From: Paenibacillus sp. FSL K6-3182
GTDB taxonomy: Bacteria; Bacillota; Bacilli; Paenibacillales; Paenibacillaceae
Assembly (NCBI RefSeq): GCF_037976325.1
Contig: NZ_CP150265.1
Coordinates: forward strand, 2,723,501 to 2,787,500
Direction of reading: 5' to 3'
DNA: 64,000 nt
Shown: positions 17,201-26,644 of the stretch, piece after piece
How positions within the stretch are numbered: position 1 is the first letter of the stretch
Layout: each line of letters begins with the position of its first letter
The notes under the pieces: model-generated
Seen by the model: only the letters and a program-made list of their open reading frames with translations
Told to the model about the DNA's origin: nothing
Databases searched by the model: none
Translations under genes and position numbers: made by a program

Positions 17201-17596
17201 ATGAAAATGAAAATAAGTCAAATAGCGAAACAGACCGGCACTAGTATTCGATCCTTAAGACATTATGAGAAAAAAGGGTTGATAACCGCTTCTCGTCTCG
17301 ACAATAATTATCGCGAATTTGATGATTCTATTGTCGAAGTTATTCATACGATTCAACTCTATCTTAATTTAGGACTTACAACGGATCAGATAAAAGATAT
17401 TATGTATTGCCAATATCTGGGTAACGACGAATTCGGCGAAAAAGATGAGTATTGTGATGAATTACTTCAAATCTATGAAACAAAACTGGATGAAGTTATT
17501 CGACAACAGAAAGCTTTAGCAGATGCGGAATTAAGCTTGAAAAAGCAAATCAGTTTAATGAAAAACCACCAAGATAAAAGAAATCAAGGAGGCTGA
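17201..17596 (+). CDS. MerR-family transcriptional regulator
   Basis: 131 residues. The N-terminal winged helix is clear: KISQIAKQTGTSIRSLRHYEKKGLI, then NNYREFDDSIVEVIHTIQLYLNLGLTTDQIKDI. A coiled-coil dimerisation helix follows (EIYETKLDEVIRQQKALADAEL region). One Cys lies in the middle and a second soon after (YCQYLGNDEF and DEYCDELL), which may or may not sense a ligand. AAAGGAGG precedes the start. It forms an operon with the NmrA-like gene four bases downstream and probably controls both. Confidence 0.9.
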   Translation: MKMKISQIAKQTGTSIRSLRHYEKKGLITASRLDNNYREFDDSIVEVIHTIQLYLNLGLTTDQIKDIMYCQYLGNDEFGEKDEYCDELLQIYETKLDEVIRQQKALADAELSLKKQISLMKNHQDKRNQGG

Positions 17597-17599
17597 GCC

Positions 17600-18427
17600 A
17601 TGACGGTTTTAGTAACAGGAGCGACCGGAAATGTGGGTCGCTATATCGTTGAAGAACTCGTCCGAACAGGTCATAATGTACGTGCGTTGACGCGTAACTC
17701 GGCAAAAGCAAATTTCCCCAAAGAGGTTGAGGTTGTATATGGCGATCTTGCTTCTCCAGAGACTCTTTTACCCGCGTTGAAGGGCGTTACAAGCATGCAC
17801 TTAATCACTTTTAACAGTGAAGGTTTTGGCTCGCTGCAGACTGGACCTGAAATTGTTGAACTGGCCAAGAAAGCTGGAGTAGAGCGAGTCACAGTATTGT
17901 GGAGCGGTGTGAACGGACCCGTGGAGCAGGCCGTGGAAGCGAGCGGTCTGGAATGGACCTTCCTCCAGCCGCCTCCAGAGTTTATGTCCAATACACTTAT
18001 CTGGGCAGAGTCCATTCGTTCGGAAGGCATTGTGAAGGAGCCGTTTGCTGATTCTTTGGATGCGATGATTCACCCGGCCGACATCGGCAGTGTCGCTGCA
18101 ACCGCACTGACCAACACCGGTCATGCAGGTAAAATCTATACGTTGACCGGACCTGAAGTGCTAACGATACCAGAGAAGGTCCGCACGATCAGTGCTGCAA
18201 TCGGGAAGGATATCCAATTCGTCGAGCTCACCGAAGAGCAAGCACGCGAACGCATGCGGAATAAGGGAGCTCAAGAGGATGTTATTGATTTTGTAGTAGG
18301 CTGGCATGCAAACCCTCCTAAATCTGCATATACAGTGGTTCCTACCGTTGAACAGGTCACTGGCCGACCAGCACGCACCTTTGCCCAGTGGGTGTCAGAG
18401 CATGTGCAATATTTTAAAAATCAATAA
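17600..18427 (+). CDS. NmrA-like NAD(P)-binding oxidoreductase
   Basis: 275 residues. The N-terminus VLVTGATGNVGRYIVEEL is a Rossmann GxxGxxG motif, and the following VRALTRN suggests NADP(H). The domain order is that of atypical short-chain dehydrogenases of the NmrA/QOR2 group, which either reduce quinones or sense redox state; the catalytic Tyr-x-x-x-Lys is not evident. Strong AAGGAGG lies before the start. Cotranscribed with the MerR regulator, an arrangement common for reactive-electrophile responses. Confidence 0.85.
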   Translation: MTVLVTGATGNVGRYIVEELVRTGHNVRALTRNSAKANFPKEVEVVYGDLASPETLLPALKGVTSMHLITFNSEGFGSLQTGPEIVELAKKAGVERVTVLWSGVNGPVEQAVEASGLEWTFLQPPPEFMSNTLIWAESIRSEGIVKEPFADSLDAMIHPADIGSVAATALTNTGHAGKIYTLTGPEVLTIPEKVRTISAAIGKDIQFVELTEEQARERMRNKGAQEDVIDFVVGWHANPPKSAYTVVPTVEQVTGRPARTFAQWVSEHVQYFKNQ

Positions 18428-18481
18428 ATTGAGGTATTACTAAGCAGCTACTATAACGGAACGAGAAGATATTTTATTAGT

Positions 18482-18572
18482 GAGAACTTCTCTGCAGGGT
18501 ACTGCGGGGAAGTTTTTTTGCTTATTTGTTATTAAGCTAAAGGCCAGAATAGTTCCAATATGTGTTAAAATT
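18482..18572 (+). repeat. Arm repeat, copy 14
   Basis: AACTTCTC pairs with GGGGAAGTT and runs into TTTTTT, a terminator for the NmrA gene. After TTATTAAG comes the arm GCTAAAGGCCAGAATAGTTC. The arm continues into the 19-base sequence at 18553-18571 that recurs at 43472-43490. Confidence 0.75.
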
Positions 18573-18623
18573 GAGTGACGAAAACAGTTAAACTACGATT
18601 TTTTTCTGAGGTGATTCAGTACA

Positions 18624-18761
18624 ATGAGCTTAAACCCTTATGAGGTAAAAACAAAAGAGGATATGCTTCATTTTGTATCTTCTTTAATGAGCGATTTGGA
18701 TACAAATAAAAATGATTGGGAAAATCCTACGAGTAATGATTATTTATTAGTCCCATTTTGA
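18624..18761 (+). pseudogene. N-terminal fragment of a DUF7660-like protein
   Basis: 45 codons with a good ribosome site (GAGGTGA at 18608-18614). The product includes VKTKEDMLHFVSSL and DWENPTSNDYL, resembling the start of the small DUF7660 family, in which a Trp-rich helical half normally follows. Here a stop comes at once, so the protein is truncated by about half. The family link is from memory. Confidence 0.45.
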
Positions 18762-18868
18762 TAGATTAATTTACTTTAAGAATACCTTAGTAGAATGATG
18801 ACTAAGTTTGTAACTAAGACGTTCATATATTTTAAAATAAGGTAAAGATATTTTTGGAGGAAAACAAT

Positions 18869-19138
18869 ATGACTTTTGAACTGGTTATGATTATTGTTTT
18901 ATTTCTTTTAAATATTCCAATATATAAATTTCTGTTCCGTATTTTCTTTGTGGATGAAAATGATTATAACGAATCTATTAGGCATACTTTCACTCCTAAC
19001 ATAATTTCGTTTTTTAGAGGAGAATATTGGAAGGATAGAATTAACACAGCAAGACTTCAGTTTTTTATACTTATTTGCATAGGAATAGTTGTGTTGGAAT
19101 ACATCGTTTTGAATAAGATAATTGATGTTTTTCGTTAA
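18869..19138 (+). CDS. Small two-helix membrane protein
   Basis: 89 residues from ATG 18869, with GGAGG at 18856-18860. One hydrophobic helix at each end (LVMIIVLFLLNIPIYKFLF and FFILICIGIVVLEYIVL) encloses a polar middle with DENDYNESIRHTF and RGEYWKDRI. No known family recognised. The opposite placement of helices suggests a hairpin in the membrane with the middle on one side. Confidence 0.55.
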   Translation: MTFELVMIIVLFLLNIPIYKFLFRIFFVDENDYNESIRHTFTPNIISFFRGEYWKDRINTARLQFFILICIGIVVLEYIVLNKIIDVFR

Positions 19139-19198
19139 AAGGGCATGACACTGCGTGACCAGGACTGGACAACGTTCTCAGATAAATAAGGCTCTCTT

Positions 19199-19273
19199 GC
19201 GCTAACTAGGGAAGTTAGTTGAATAAATCAAAGGATGAGTAGGGACTTCGGTGGCTTGCTCATTTTATTAAGC
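19199..19273 (+). repeat. Arm repeat, copy 15 (clear full unit)
   Basis: GCTAACTAGGGAAGTTAG forms a six-pair hairpin, followed by TTGAATAAAT. Next comes a stem in which ATGAGTAG faces TTGCTCAT with a TTCG tetraloop inside, then TTTTATTAAGC. The outer TTAGTTGAATAA is largely complementary to the closing TTTTATTAAGC. Confidence 0.8.
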
Positions 19274-19304
19274 ATATAATGATATGCAAATAGGGGGATT
19301 CTCG

Positions 19305-19895
19305 ATGAACATGGATGAAAAATTGTTTCATTATTATCTTGAACTCAAAAGTCCCGAAGCTGGTGAGTGGAACTCATCACCACCCTGCATCCACACTGAA
19401 TTGGTGACAAGAGATTACGTTAGAAAAGCATTCCCCATTACAGATGAAATGCAAGTATGCAATGTCGGTATCGGTACAGGGGATTGGGATGACTACCTTG
19501 GATATTGGTTAAAGGGAAAGGGGAATTTAACGAGTATTGATATAGACATTGAAATATGTGAAATATTCTCGTATAGGCAACAGAAGGAAAGACATCCGAA
19601 TCCTTCAGAAGTTTTGTGCAAAAATATTTTTGATTTGGATTTGCCTATAGAAAAATATGATCTTGTGACATTAATAGGATCTGCTATACACGAGACTGGG
19701 GATTTTAAAAAATGTCTGGATTCATGTTTTAGATTGTTAAAGCATGGGGGATATCTAATGTTTATGTCTAGCTTAAAATACCCAATAGAATTAGTTTATG
19801 AATACATAAGAAATAGTAGCTGTCTCCTAGAACAAAAGGATGTATACGAAGTTTTTCCTGAATATTCTTTTTACATTTGCAAAGTCAAAAAATGA
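19305..19895 (+). CDS. Class I SAM-dependent methyltransferase
   Basis: 196 residues from ATG 19305 (TAGGGGG upstream; the in-frame ATG at 19284 would place the ribosome site inside the gene). The SAM-binding motif I is VCNVGIGTGDWDDY, motif II the acidic LTSIDIDIEI, and motif III YDLVTLIGSAIHET, followed by LLKHGGYLMFMSS. Length is that of a minimal methyltransferase fold. Substrate unknown; probably a small molecule. Confidence 0.75.
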   Translation: MNMDEKLFHYYLELKSPEAGEWNSSPPCIHTELVTRDYVRKAFPITDEMQVCNVGIGTGDWDDYLGYWLKGKGNLTSIDIDIEICEIFSYRQQKERHPNPSEVLCKNIFDLDLPIEKYDLVTLIGSAIHETGDFKKCLDSCFRLLKHGGYLMFMSSLKYPIELVYEYIRNSSCLLEQKDVYEVFPEYSFYICKVKK

Positions 19896-20019
19896 TTTAA
19901 CTGACGGTACAAGATAGCATATGAAAATCAGGATGAGGCTGTTGAATGCGTAGATCAGAATTAATGGTAACTGAATCTATGATCGAAAAATATTGAAAGC
20001 ATATTTAATGAGGTGGATT

Positions 20020-20817
20020 ATGTTCGAGTTGAGTAGGAACGAATTTTCTAAAGTATTACCAATGTTTTCAAAAATCCAAAACAAAGCAGTCTTTGCCTTT
20101 TCTGTAATTGAACATGTGCAAAATGGAAGGATATTTGTAAACAGTAGATTAGATCCGTCTGCTGCTTTTCTTACAAGTTGCGGTGGATTTTATTGTTTAG
20201 TTGGTAATGCCTCAGATTGCACATTTAATGACGCTGTAGCTAACTTTCTAAATCATAAAGATAACCACATTGGGTTCTATGCACTGGCGATGTTCACAGA
20301 CGAATGGGAAAGAGCTTTCCAGAAATATCAACTAGAACATGCAAATAAAATAAAACGTACTTATTTCCGATTTAATGATCAAAAGTTTATTGAAAACAGT
20401 AAAGACATACATATAAATATCGATGAAGGACTGAAATATGAAGTACTAAACGAAGATATCTCGAATAGATATCGCGAGGATTTCTACACATACTATAAGC
20501 TAGTGTGGGATTCCAACGAGCATTTTAATGAGCGCGGCATCGGACATTTTATTACAAAAGAGAATAAAATCATAAGCGTTTGTTCATCTCCTTACGTTGG
20601 CGGAGGTTTTGCTGAGATTGATATTATTACAATTGAGGAACATAAATGTAGAGGGCTCGCGACAAAAGTTGGTATCGAGTTTATCAATGAGTGTCGTAGT
20701 AAAAGACTACTGCCAAACTGGAGTTGTCATTCAGATAATCAAGCATCGATATCTCTTGCAAATAAATTTGGATTTGATCAAATCGCAGAGCATCCGATGT
20801 ATTGGTATAACATGTAG
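20020..20817 (+). CDS. Two-domain GNAT acetyltransferase (PF12746-type)
   Basis: 265 residues from ATG 20020 (GAGGTGG just upstream; TTG 19993 is possible). The N-terminal half (FSKIQNKAVFAFSVIEHVQNGRIFV, then NASDCTFNDAVANFL) matches the non-catalytic arm of the GNAT_acetyltran family. The C-terminal half is catalytic, with EIDIITIEEHKCRGLATKVGIEFI as motif A and ASISLANKFGF as the C-terminal motif. Substrate unknown. It follows the methyltransferase on the same strand, and no arm repeat separates the two. Confidence 0.8.
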   Translation: MFELSRNEFSKVLPMFSKIQNKAVFAFSVIEHVQNGRIFVNSRLDPSAAFLTSCGGFYCLVGNASDCTFNDAVANFLNHKDNHIGFYALAMFTDEWERAFQKYQLEHANKIKRTYFRFNDQKFIENSKDIHINIDEGLKYEVLNEDISNRYREDFYTYYKLVWDSNEHFNERGIGHFITKENKIISVCSSPYVGGGFAEIDIITIEEHKCRGLATKVGIEFINECRSKRLLPNWSCHSDNQASISLANKFGFDQIAEHPMYWYNM

Positions 20818-20912
20818 CGTGGCGAGAGCCCATTGAAGTAGGGAGCGCATTGAAGGCGAGGACATCTCAGATATTTAAAGGTTGGCAGCATGATCAATAT
20901 AGGGAAAAGAAA

Positions 20913-20971
20913 TTGTAGAATATTTTGAGATTAGTCTCCATAGTATAGAAAGGAAATTTTATATTCTACAA
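20913..20971 (+). promoter_or_regulatory. Inverted repeat upstream of the lipoprotein gene
   Basis: TTGTAGAATAT (20913-20923) and ATATTCTACAA (20961-20971) form a perfect 11-bp inverted repeat around a 37-base loop that holds a smaller GAGA/TCTC hairpin. It lies 40 bases before the next gene. It may be a leader structure or an operator pair. No T-run follows, so it is not a simple terminator. Confidence 0.35.
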
Positions 20972-21010
20972 ACTTGCTTCGTTAAACTTGTTATTGGACG
21001 GTGACGAGAT

Positions 21011-21310
21011 ATGAAAAAAAGGTATTTATTAATAATGGTACTAATGACTTTTACGGTTCTTTCATTAACGGGCTGTGTACCTGGAGATGGCGTAAATAAT
21101 GCTCAAAATCCTGCAGGTTTTTTCTGGGGGATATGGCATGGCTGGGTTGCTCCTATTTCAATTATTATTGGCATTTTCAATCACGATATTAGAGTATATG
21201 AAATTTACAACTCTGGCTGGTGGTATGATATAGGTTTTTACATTGCTGTCATCAGTGGCTTTGGGGGAATATCACTTTCTCGACGAAAAAAAGTAAAACG
21301 AGAAGAATAG
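21011..21310 (+). CDS. Small predicted lipoprotein with membrane segments
   Basis: 99 residues. A signal sequence (KKRYLLIMVLMTFTVLSLTG) ends in the lipobox LTGC, so the mature chain would start at Cys22 and be lipid-anchored. After GDGVNN come two aromatic hydrophobic stretches (FFWGIWHGWVAPISIIIGIF and GWWYDIGFYIAVISGFGGI) and a basic tail. Similar short proteins occur in Bacillota but have no assigned function. Ribosome site is weak (GGTGACGAG). Confidence 0.6.
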   Translation: MKKRYLLIMVLMTFTVLSLTGCVPGDGVNNAQNPAGFFWGIWHGWVAPISIIIGIFNHDIRVYEIYNSGWWYDIGFYIAVISGFGGISLSRRKKVKREE

Positions 21311-21329
21311 CTGTTTGTATAATTAGCTC

Positions 21330-21432
21330 GTTAATCTAACAGATATGGTGATTGAATAGAATAGAAGAATGAGCAGGCGCTGCGGTAGCCTGCTTTTTTT
21401 TTAGCTAACGGGCAAATTAGTTATAACCGAAA
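21330..21432 (+). repeat. Arm repeat, copy 16
   Basis: A left arm (TTAATCTAACAGATATGGTG, then ATTGAATAGAA) is followed by GCAGGC (21373-21378) pairing with GCCTGC (21388-21393). A run of nine T follows, then a right arm TAGCTAACGGGCAAATTAGT. Identical bases AATGAGCAGGCGCTGCGG occur in copy 18. Confidence 0.8.
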
Positions 21433-21500
21433 ATTACTAACTACGCATTGAATTTACTAGTTATAATTATAACAATTATTCATTAAGTGGAGGTGTTTCT

Positions 21501-22088
21501 GTGCAAGAAATAGACTACAGCACTTACTTTTGGCAAGACGAAGCTATACGATTGAGGGGAATTTCACTAGAAGATTGGGAAAGCTGTTATGTAAGTGGAT
21601 ATGACACTCCTGCGCGTCGATTGTTAGAATGTGCAACAGAATTGCCGCCTACAATATCTGAAGCAAAAAGATTTGTTGAGGAAAATACGGACTTTTCATC
21701 AACGAACAGTAGAATTATGTTTACCATTGAAGACCTGAATGGTGTAAGTGTAGGCGGTATTAATTTAAATAGCATTGACGAGAGGAATGGAACATTCAGC
21801 ATAGGCATCGTGATTGATAAACACTACCGAGGTAAAGGATATGGAACCAGGGCAGTACACATGCTCCTAAGATATGCTTTCTTCGAGCGTAGACTAAATA
21901 AATTCAATGATTATGTTCTTGAAGGAAATGAGCCATCGGCTAGTATGCTTAGAAAAGTAGGGTGTGTTCAAGAAGGAATCAGGCGTCAAGTGTTTTACAT
22001 AAACGGAAAATATCATGATTCCATCTTGTTCGGTTTAACGAAGGATGAGTATGCGAATTTTCTTCACAAGGACCATCAAAATACATAG
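21501..22088 (+). CDS. RimJ/RimL-type GNAT acetyltransferase
   Basis: 195 residues. Start GTG 21501 follows GTGGAGGTG. The features are those of the RimJ/RimL/SpeG branch: IRLRGISLEDWE at the start, GTFSIGIVIDKHYRGKGYGTRAVHMLLRYAF as motif A, then NKFNDYVLEGNEPSASMLRKVGCVQEG. It could acetylate a protein N-terminus, a polyamine or a drug. Single gene between arm repeats. Confidence 0.8.
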   Translation: MQEIDYSTYFWQDEAIRLRGISLEDWESCYVSGYDTPARRLLECATELPPTISEAKRFVEENTDFSSTNSRIMFTIEDLNGVSVGGINLNSIDERNGTFSIGIVIDKHYRGKGYGTRAVHMLLRYAFFERRLNKFNDYVLEGNEPSASMLRKVGCVQEGIRRQVFYINGKYHDSILFGLTKDEYANFLHKDHQNT

Positions 22089-22092
22089 CCTG

Positions 22093-22130
22093 GTTAAGCT
22101 AACGGAAGAATAGAGATTGATAAACATGTT
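22093..22130 (+). repeat. Arm repeat, copy 17 (arm only)
   Basis: TTAAGCTAACGGAAGAATAG, then ATTGATAAACATGTTAGTG. No stem of the usual GC-rich type is present. It starts four bases after the acetyltransferase stop. Confidence 0.6.
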
Positions 22131-22193
22131 AGTGCGCTTTTTAAAAATATAATTTAAACTCCTAAACAATTTGGAATGTTAGAGAGGTAATTA

Positions 22194-23087
22194 ATGAAAA
22201 ATATAAATGTTGATATTGTTGTAAGATTAATAAATGAACAATTCCCAGAATGGTCTGAGTTAGAAATCAGACCTGTAAAATTTAGTGGGAATGATAATAG
22301 AACTTTTCATTTAGGTGAACATATGAGTGTAAGATTGCCAAGTGCAGTATCCTATGCTCCTCAAGTGGAGAAAGAGCAAAAGTGGCTGCCATTGTTATCA
22401 AAAAAACTTTCTTTACCCATTTCCATGCCAATAGCTAAGGGGAATCCTAGTGAAGAATATCCTTGGCCATGGTCAATCAACAAATGGTTGGAAGGAGAGA
22501 CATTGTCTCAGGAAAATTTAAATGATCTTAACCAATTGGCAATAGACTTGGGTTCTTTTTTAATTGAATTACAATCGATTGACTCAAGTGAAGGTCCTTT
22601 AGCTGGGGAGCATAATTTCTATAGAGGCGGATCTATAGCTGTATACGATGAAGAGTCGAGATATGCAATTGAGAATAATAAAGATGTTTTTAATGAACAG
22701 GTATTAAAAGAAATTTGGGAATCGGCCCTTGATTCTAAATGGGAAATGGAGCCGGTTTGGGTTCATGGTGATATTGCACCAGGAAATATACTCATTCAAG
22801 ACGGAAAACTTTATGCAGTCATTGATTTCGGTATATTGGGCGTTGGTGATCCGGCTTGTGATGCTGCAATGGCTTGGACATTTTTTGATGAAGAGAGTAG
22901 AAAGATATTCAAAAGTGTATTAAATATGGATGAAGGAACTTGGAACCGAGCAAGAGGATGGGCGTTATGGAAGGCGTTAATAACCTACAATGGTAATAAA
23001 AATACTAACAAAGCTATTGCAGACGAATCATATAAAATTATTAATATAATCTTAGACGACTACGAATCAGAGAAAATTGAAAAATAA
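22194..23087 (+). CDS. Aminoglycoside-phosphotransferase-family kinase
   Basis: 297 residues. The C-lobe catalytic loop VWVHGDIAPGNILI near residue 190 and the metal site YAVIDFGILGVGDPACDAAMAWTFF are complete. The N-lobe has NRTFHLGEHMSVRLPS and the linker YPWPWSINKWLEGE. This is the APH fold, close to the subset often annotated as aminoglycoside or macrolide phosphotransferases. The substrate is not fixed by these motifs. Ribosome site GAGAGGT at 22182-22188. Single gene between arm repeats. Confidence 0.85.
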   Translation: MKNINVDIVVRLINEQFPEWSELEIRPVKFSGNDNRTFHLGEHMSVRLPSAVSYAPQVEKEQKWLPLLSKKLSLPISMPIAKGNPSEEYPWPWSINKWLEGETLSQENLNDLNQLAIDLGSFLIELQSIDSSEGPLAGEHNFYRGGSIAVYDEESRYAIENNKDVFNEQVLKEIWESALDSKWEMEPVWVHGDIAPGNILIQDGKLYAVIDFGILGVGDPACDAAMAWTFFDEESRKIFKSVLNMDEGTWNRARGWALWKALITYNGNKNTNKAIADESYKIINIILDDYESEKIEK

Positions 23088-23163
23088 CTTTAGCTGCCGT
23101 TTAACAGAAACTTTGTTTTTCATAGTGGAGTTTCTTTTAAATGATTTGTACATGAGTAAGAAT

Positions 23164-23232
23164 TACAATGAGCAGGCGCTGCGGCGGCCCGCTCATTTTA
23201 TTAAGTTAACGGGCAAGCAAGTTCAATTGAGC
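23164..23232 (+). repeat. Arm repeat, copy 18
   Basis: AATGAGCAGGC (23167-23177) pairs with GCCCGCTCATT, followed by TTATTAAG, the arm TTAACGGGCAAGCAAGTTCA and ATTGAGCAG. A smaller hairpin, AGAAACT with AGTTTCT, lies just upstream (23106-23135). Confidence 0.8.
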
Positions 23233-23282
23233 AGCGTTATGAGTTATAAGGACCGATGTCAAAACAGTACAAGCTGCAGGTC

Positions 23283-24491
23283 TCAAATTGATAACCGAAC
23301 TTCTTCTCCTACTTCTGATTTTGTTCGCCATAACAAGACTAATGATAAAATCACAATCACCAGACATATCCAATACACCGATCGAAATCCTGTAAACTGG
23401 GCAATGACTCCACTGCCGAGCGTTCCTGCCAGCCTACCAATAGTGGAGGCGTTGGTATATAGCGTTGTAGCTACTCCCGGTGAATCAGGCATCATATTCG
23501 TGAAATAGCTAAGTCCATTGCCCATCACGATTGCCACAAACGTTGCCTGCATAAGCTGCGCTATAATCAGTTGAATCGGATCGTTCGAAACACCTAAGGT
23601 GACGAAATAGAAAATAGCAATAATGCTGCCAAACATTAAAAGAGTGTGATTTGATATCTTTCTACCATACGCACCCAAGATCAGCATAATAGGAATTTCA
23701 AAGCCGGCACAAATACCGACCACTAACCCGACATCCGTATGTGTGCCTTTAAGCTCGTTCACAATAAAGAGCGGCGTGTTGATTAAATTCATCGCGTTAA
23801 CCGTGAACAGAAGAATAAAAGCGATAAACGGCAGCCTGATCTGCCTGTTAATGAGCAAAGAGGTACCGACTGTGTTGCTCAACCCGGTTTTTTTTGGATT
23901 TGCTTTCCGGCTTGAAAGAAACAGGAATATAAGAGATGCTGTCGTAAGATAGATGGTGGATGTCACCAGAAAGAGACCTCTATACCCAGTCGCCGCCAAA
24001 AGAAGAGTCCCTGCCAATGGTCCAATTAGAAATCCCAGAGAAATTAGAGAGCGTAATGCAGACATCGCTAACGTTTTGTCATCGGATTTGCTTTCATTGG
24101 CAGATTCCTGTGCATAAGCATAAATTTGCGGTATGGAGGCAGCGCCAAATCCACTCAATATACTGACCACAATCAGCAGAATAAAGAAATTATCGAATGT
24201 CAAATACGCAGCATACACCAAAGCAGACGAAAGCATTGCTGCAATCAATATCCATTTCCGGTCTAGACCGCTATCCGAACGTTTGGCAATGAGCGTGTTC
24301 ACCAAGATACCGCTTAATGAACTTACTGCCATGAACACGCCGAACGCCCCAGTGCTCATTCCTAAATCTTCTGTGAAATAGAGAGCTAGATAAGGCGTTG
24401 TAATCGATATTCCGATCCCTATCATTAGCATGCAGATGACGAATAAACGATACCCTTTAATTTCGAACAATTTTTTAAATCGTGCGAGCAA
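23283..24491 (-). CDS. MFS transporter (sugar-efflux/drug-efflux type)
   Basis: 402 residues from TTG 24491, which has AAGGAGG at 24500-24506. A longer frame starting at 24554 would run into the upstream gene without its own ribosome site. About twelve membrane helices. Motifs: AKRSDSGLDRKWILIAAML (the RxxxRR-type loop between helices 2 and 3) and MSTGAFGVFMAVSSLSGILVNTLIA. It resembles the SetA/SetB sugar-efflux branch. Arranged as a two-gene operon behind the aldo-keto reductase gene. Confidence 0.8.
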   Translation of the reverse strand: MLARFKKLFEIKGYRLFVICMLMIGIGISITTPYLALYFTEDLGMSTGAFGVFMAVSSLSGILVNTLIAKRSDSGLDRKWILIAAMLSSALVYAAYLTFDNFFILLIVVSILSGFGAASIPQIYAYAQESANESKSDDKTLAMSALRSLISLGFLIGPLAGTLLLAATGYRGLFLVTSTIYLTTASLIFLFLSSRKANPKKTGLSNTVGTSLLINRQIRLPFIAFILLFTVNAMNLINTPLFIVNELKGTHTDVGLVVGICAGFEIPIMLILGAYGRKISNHTLLMFGSIIAIFYFVTLGVSNDPIQLIIAQLMQATFVAIVMGNGLSYFTNMMPDSPGVATTLYTNASTIGRLAGTLGSGVIAQFTGFRSVYWICLVIVILSLVLLWRTKSEVGEEVRLSI

Positions 24492-24523
24492 TCTCTGATC
24501 CTCCTTCTCCCTTCCGAAGATAG

Positions 24524-25435
<912 letters not shown>

Positions 25436-25542
25436 TTATCCCATTCGTATCAAATGTTTGCCTAATCCTCTCACTACCGCTTATGTAACAAATGCATATG
25501 GTCTATAATTGAACTATAAAAACAACGTCGTTGGAGAGGCCA

Positions 25543-26436
25543 ATGTCTGAAATAATCATGAAACAGCAGAATGAACTCGCCGAAATCATTAAGCGTTATT
25601 CTGGAAAAGACGGTGTACACCCTACCGCTATTCCATCCTTATTTTTCATCCATATCTCAAATGTTAATGTACCTAGGCATGGAGTTTACAAACCTTCCTT
25701 ATGTATAGTTGTCCAAGGTGCGAAGGAGGTCTGGTTGGAGCAGGAGCACTTTAGATACAGTCCGACTGATTATCTTGTTGCATCAGTTCACTTGCCGGTC
25801 ATAGCCCAAGTTACTGAAGCGTCTCCCGACGCACCTTATCTGGGTTTTAAACTTGAATTTACACCAAGCCAAATCTTAGAGGTTCTACAAGAGTCCGAAA
25901 AACAATTGAAATCGAAAGTAGATTCAAAGCGGGCAATGTTTGTCAGTCAGATGGAATCAACTTTGCTGGATGCGGTGCTCAGATTAGCTCGTATGTTAGA
26001 TAATCCCCAAGATATTCCGGTTCTTGCTCCATTATTTACGAAGGAGATTCTGTATAGGGTGCTGGAAGGTGAGAATGGAAATGTTTTAAAACAAATTGTA
26101 ATGGAGGGCAGCTCAGTCCACCATATTAGAGAGGTTATTGAGCGGATCATGAATCATTATGATCGCAGTTTCCGGATTGAAGAGCTTGCCGAAATAGCGA
26201 ATATGAGTGTCTCCTCGTTTCATAGGCATTTTAAAGAAGTAACCGCTATGAGCCCAATTCAGTTCCAAAAACAGCTGAGACTGCAGGAAGCTCGTCGCCT
26301 GCTTTTAAACGAGTCAACAGATGCCACTGATGTCGCATTTCGAGTAGGCTATGAAAGCCCCTCGCAATTCAGTCGAGAGTATTCCCGAATGTTTGGCTTT
26401 CCTCCAAGACAGGATATAAAGCGGCAGAAAGCTTAA
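25543..26436 (+). CDS. AraC-family regulator with AraC_N domain
   Basis: 297 residues. The N-terminal AraC_N cupin-like domain (SLFFIHISNVNVPRHGVYKPSLCIVVQGAKEV) is followed by two C-terminal helix-turn-helices (FRIEELAEIANMSVSSFHRHFKEVTAMSPIQFQKQLRL and ATDVAFRVGYESPSQFSREYSRMFG). Start ATG 25543 has GGAGAGG three bases upstream, which is close. The divergent gene pair is the likely target, with operators in 25376-25542; an aldehyde-type inducer is a guess based on YqhC. Confidence 0.85.
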   Translation: MSEIIMKQQNELAEIIKRYSGKDGVHPTAIPSLFFIHISNVNVPRHGVYKPSLCIVVQGAKEVWLEQEHFRYSPTDYLVASVHLPVIAQVTEASPDAPYLGFKLEFTPSQILEVLQESEKQLKSKVDSKRAMFVSQMESTLLDAVLRLARMLDNPQDIPVLAPLFTKEILYRVLEGENGNVLKQIVMEGSSVHHIREVIERIMNHYDRSFRIEELAEIANMSVSSFHRHFKEVTAMSPIQFQKQLRLQEARRLLLNESTDATDVAFRVGYESPSQFSREYSRMFGFPPRQDIKRQKA

Positions 26437-26528
26437 AAGGTTAGAAATAAATCCGAAACCAGATAGGTAAGGAAATACTTAGAAAGTAGACATAAGCCAA
26501 TTTTTTTCTTTTTTTGGTATTTTATTGA

Positions 26529-26580
26529 TTAGTAACCGCTGCGGCTATTAAACTAACTGAAGGATCAAATGAAAAATAAA
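26529..26580 (+). repeat. Arm repeat, copy 19 (degenerate)
   Basis: TAGTAACCGCTGCGGCTA forms a small stem, followed by TTAAACTAACTGAAGGATCA. This is the most divergent copy; it lies in the 208-base gap before the Vat-type gene. Confidence 0.5.
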
Positions 26581-26644
26581 ATGTTAATAAAAAAGAGAAT
26601 ATAGTTGTTGAAGTCAAAAAAATATATTTTAGGAGTGTCGCTAA

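Noticed and set aside
23077..23508. 143-codon plus-strand frame opposite the MFS gene end
   Set aside because: Mostly antisense to the transporter, low-complexity and without a start signal.
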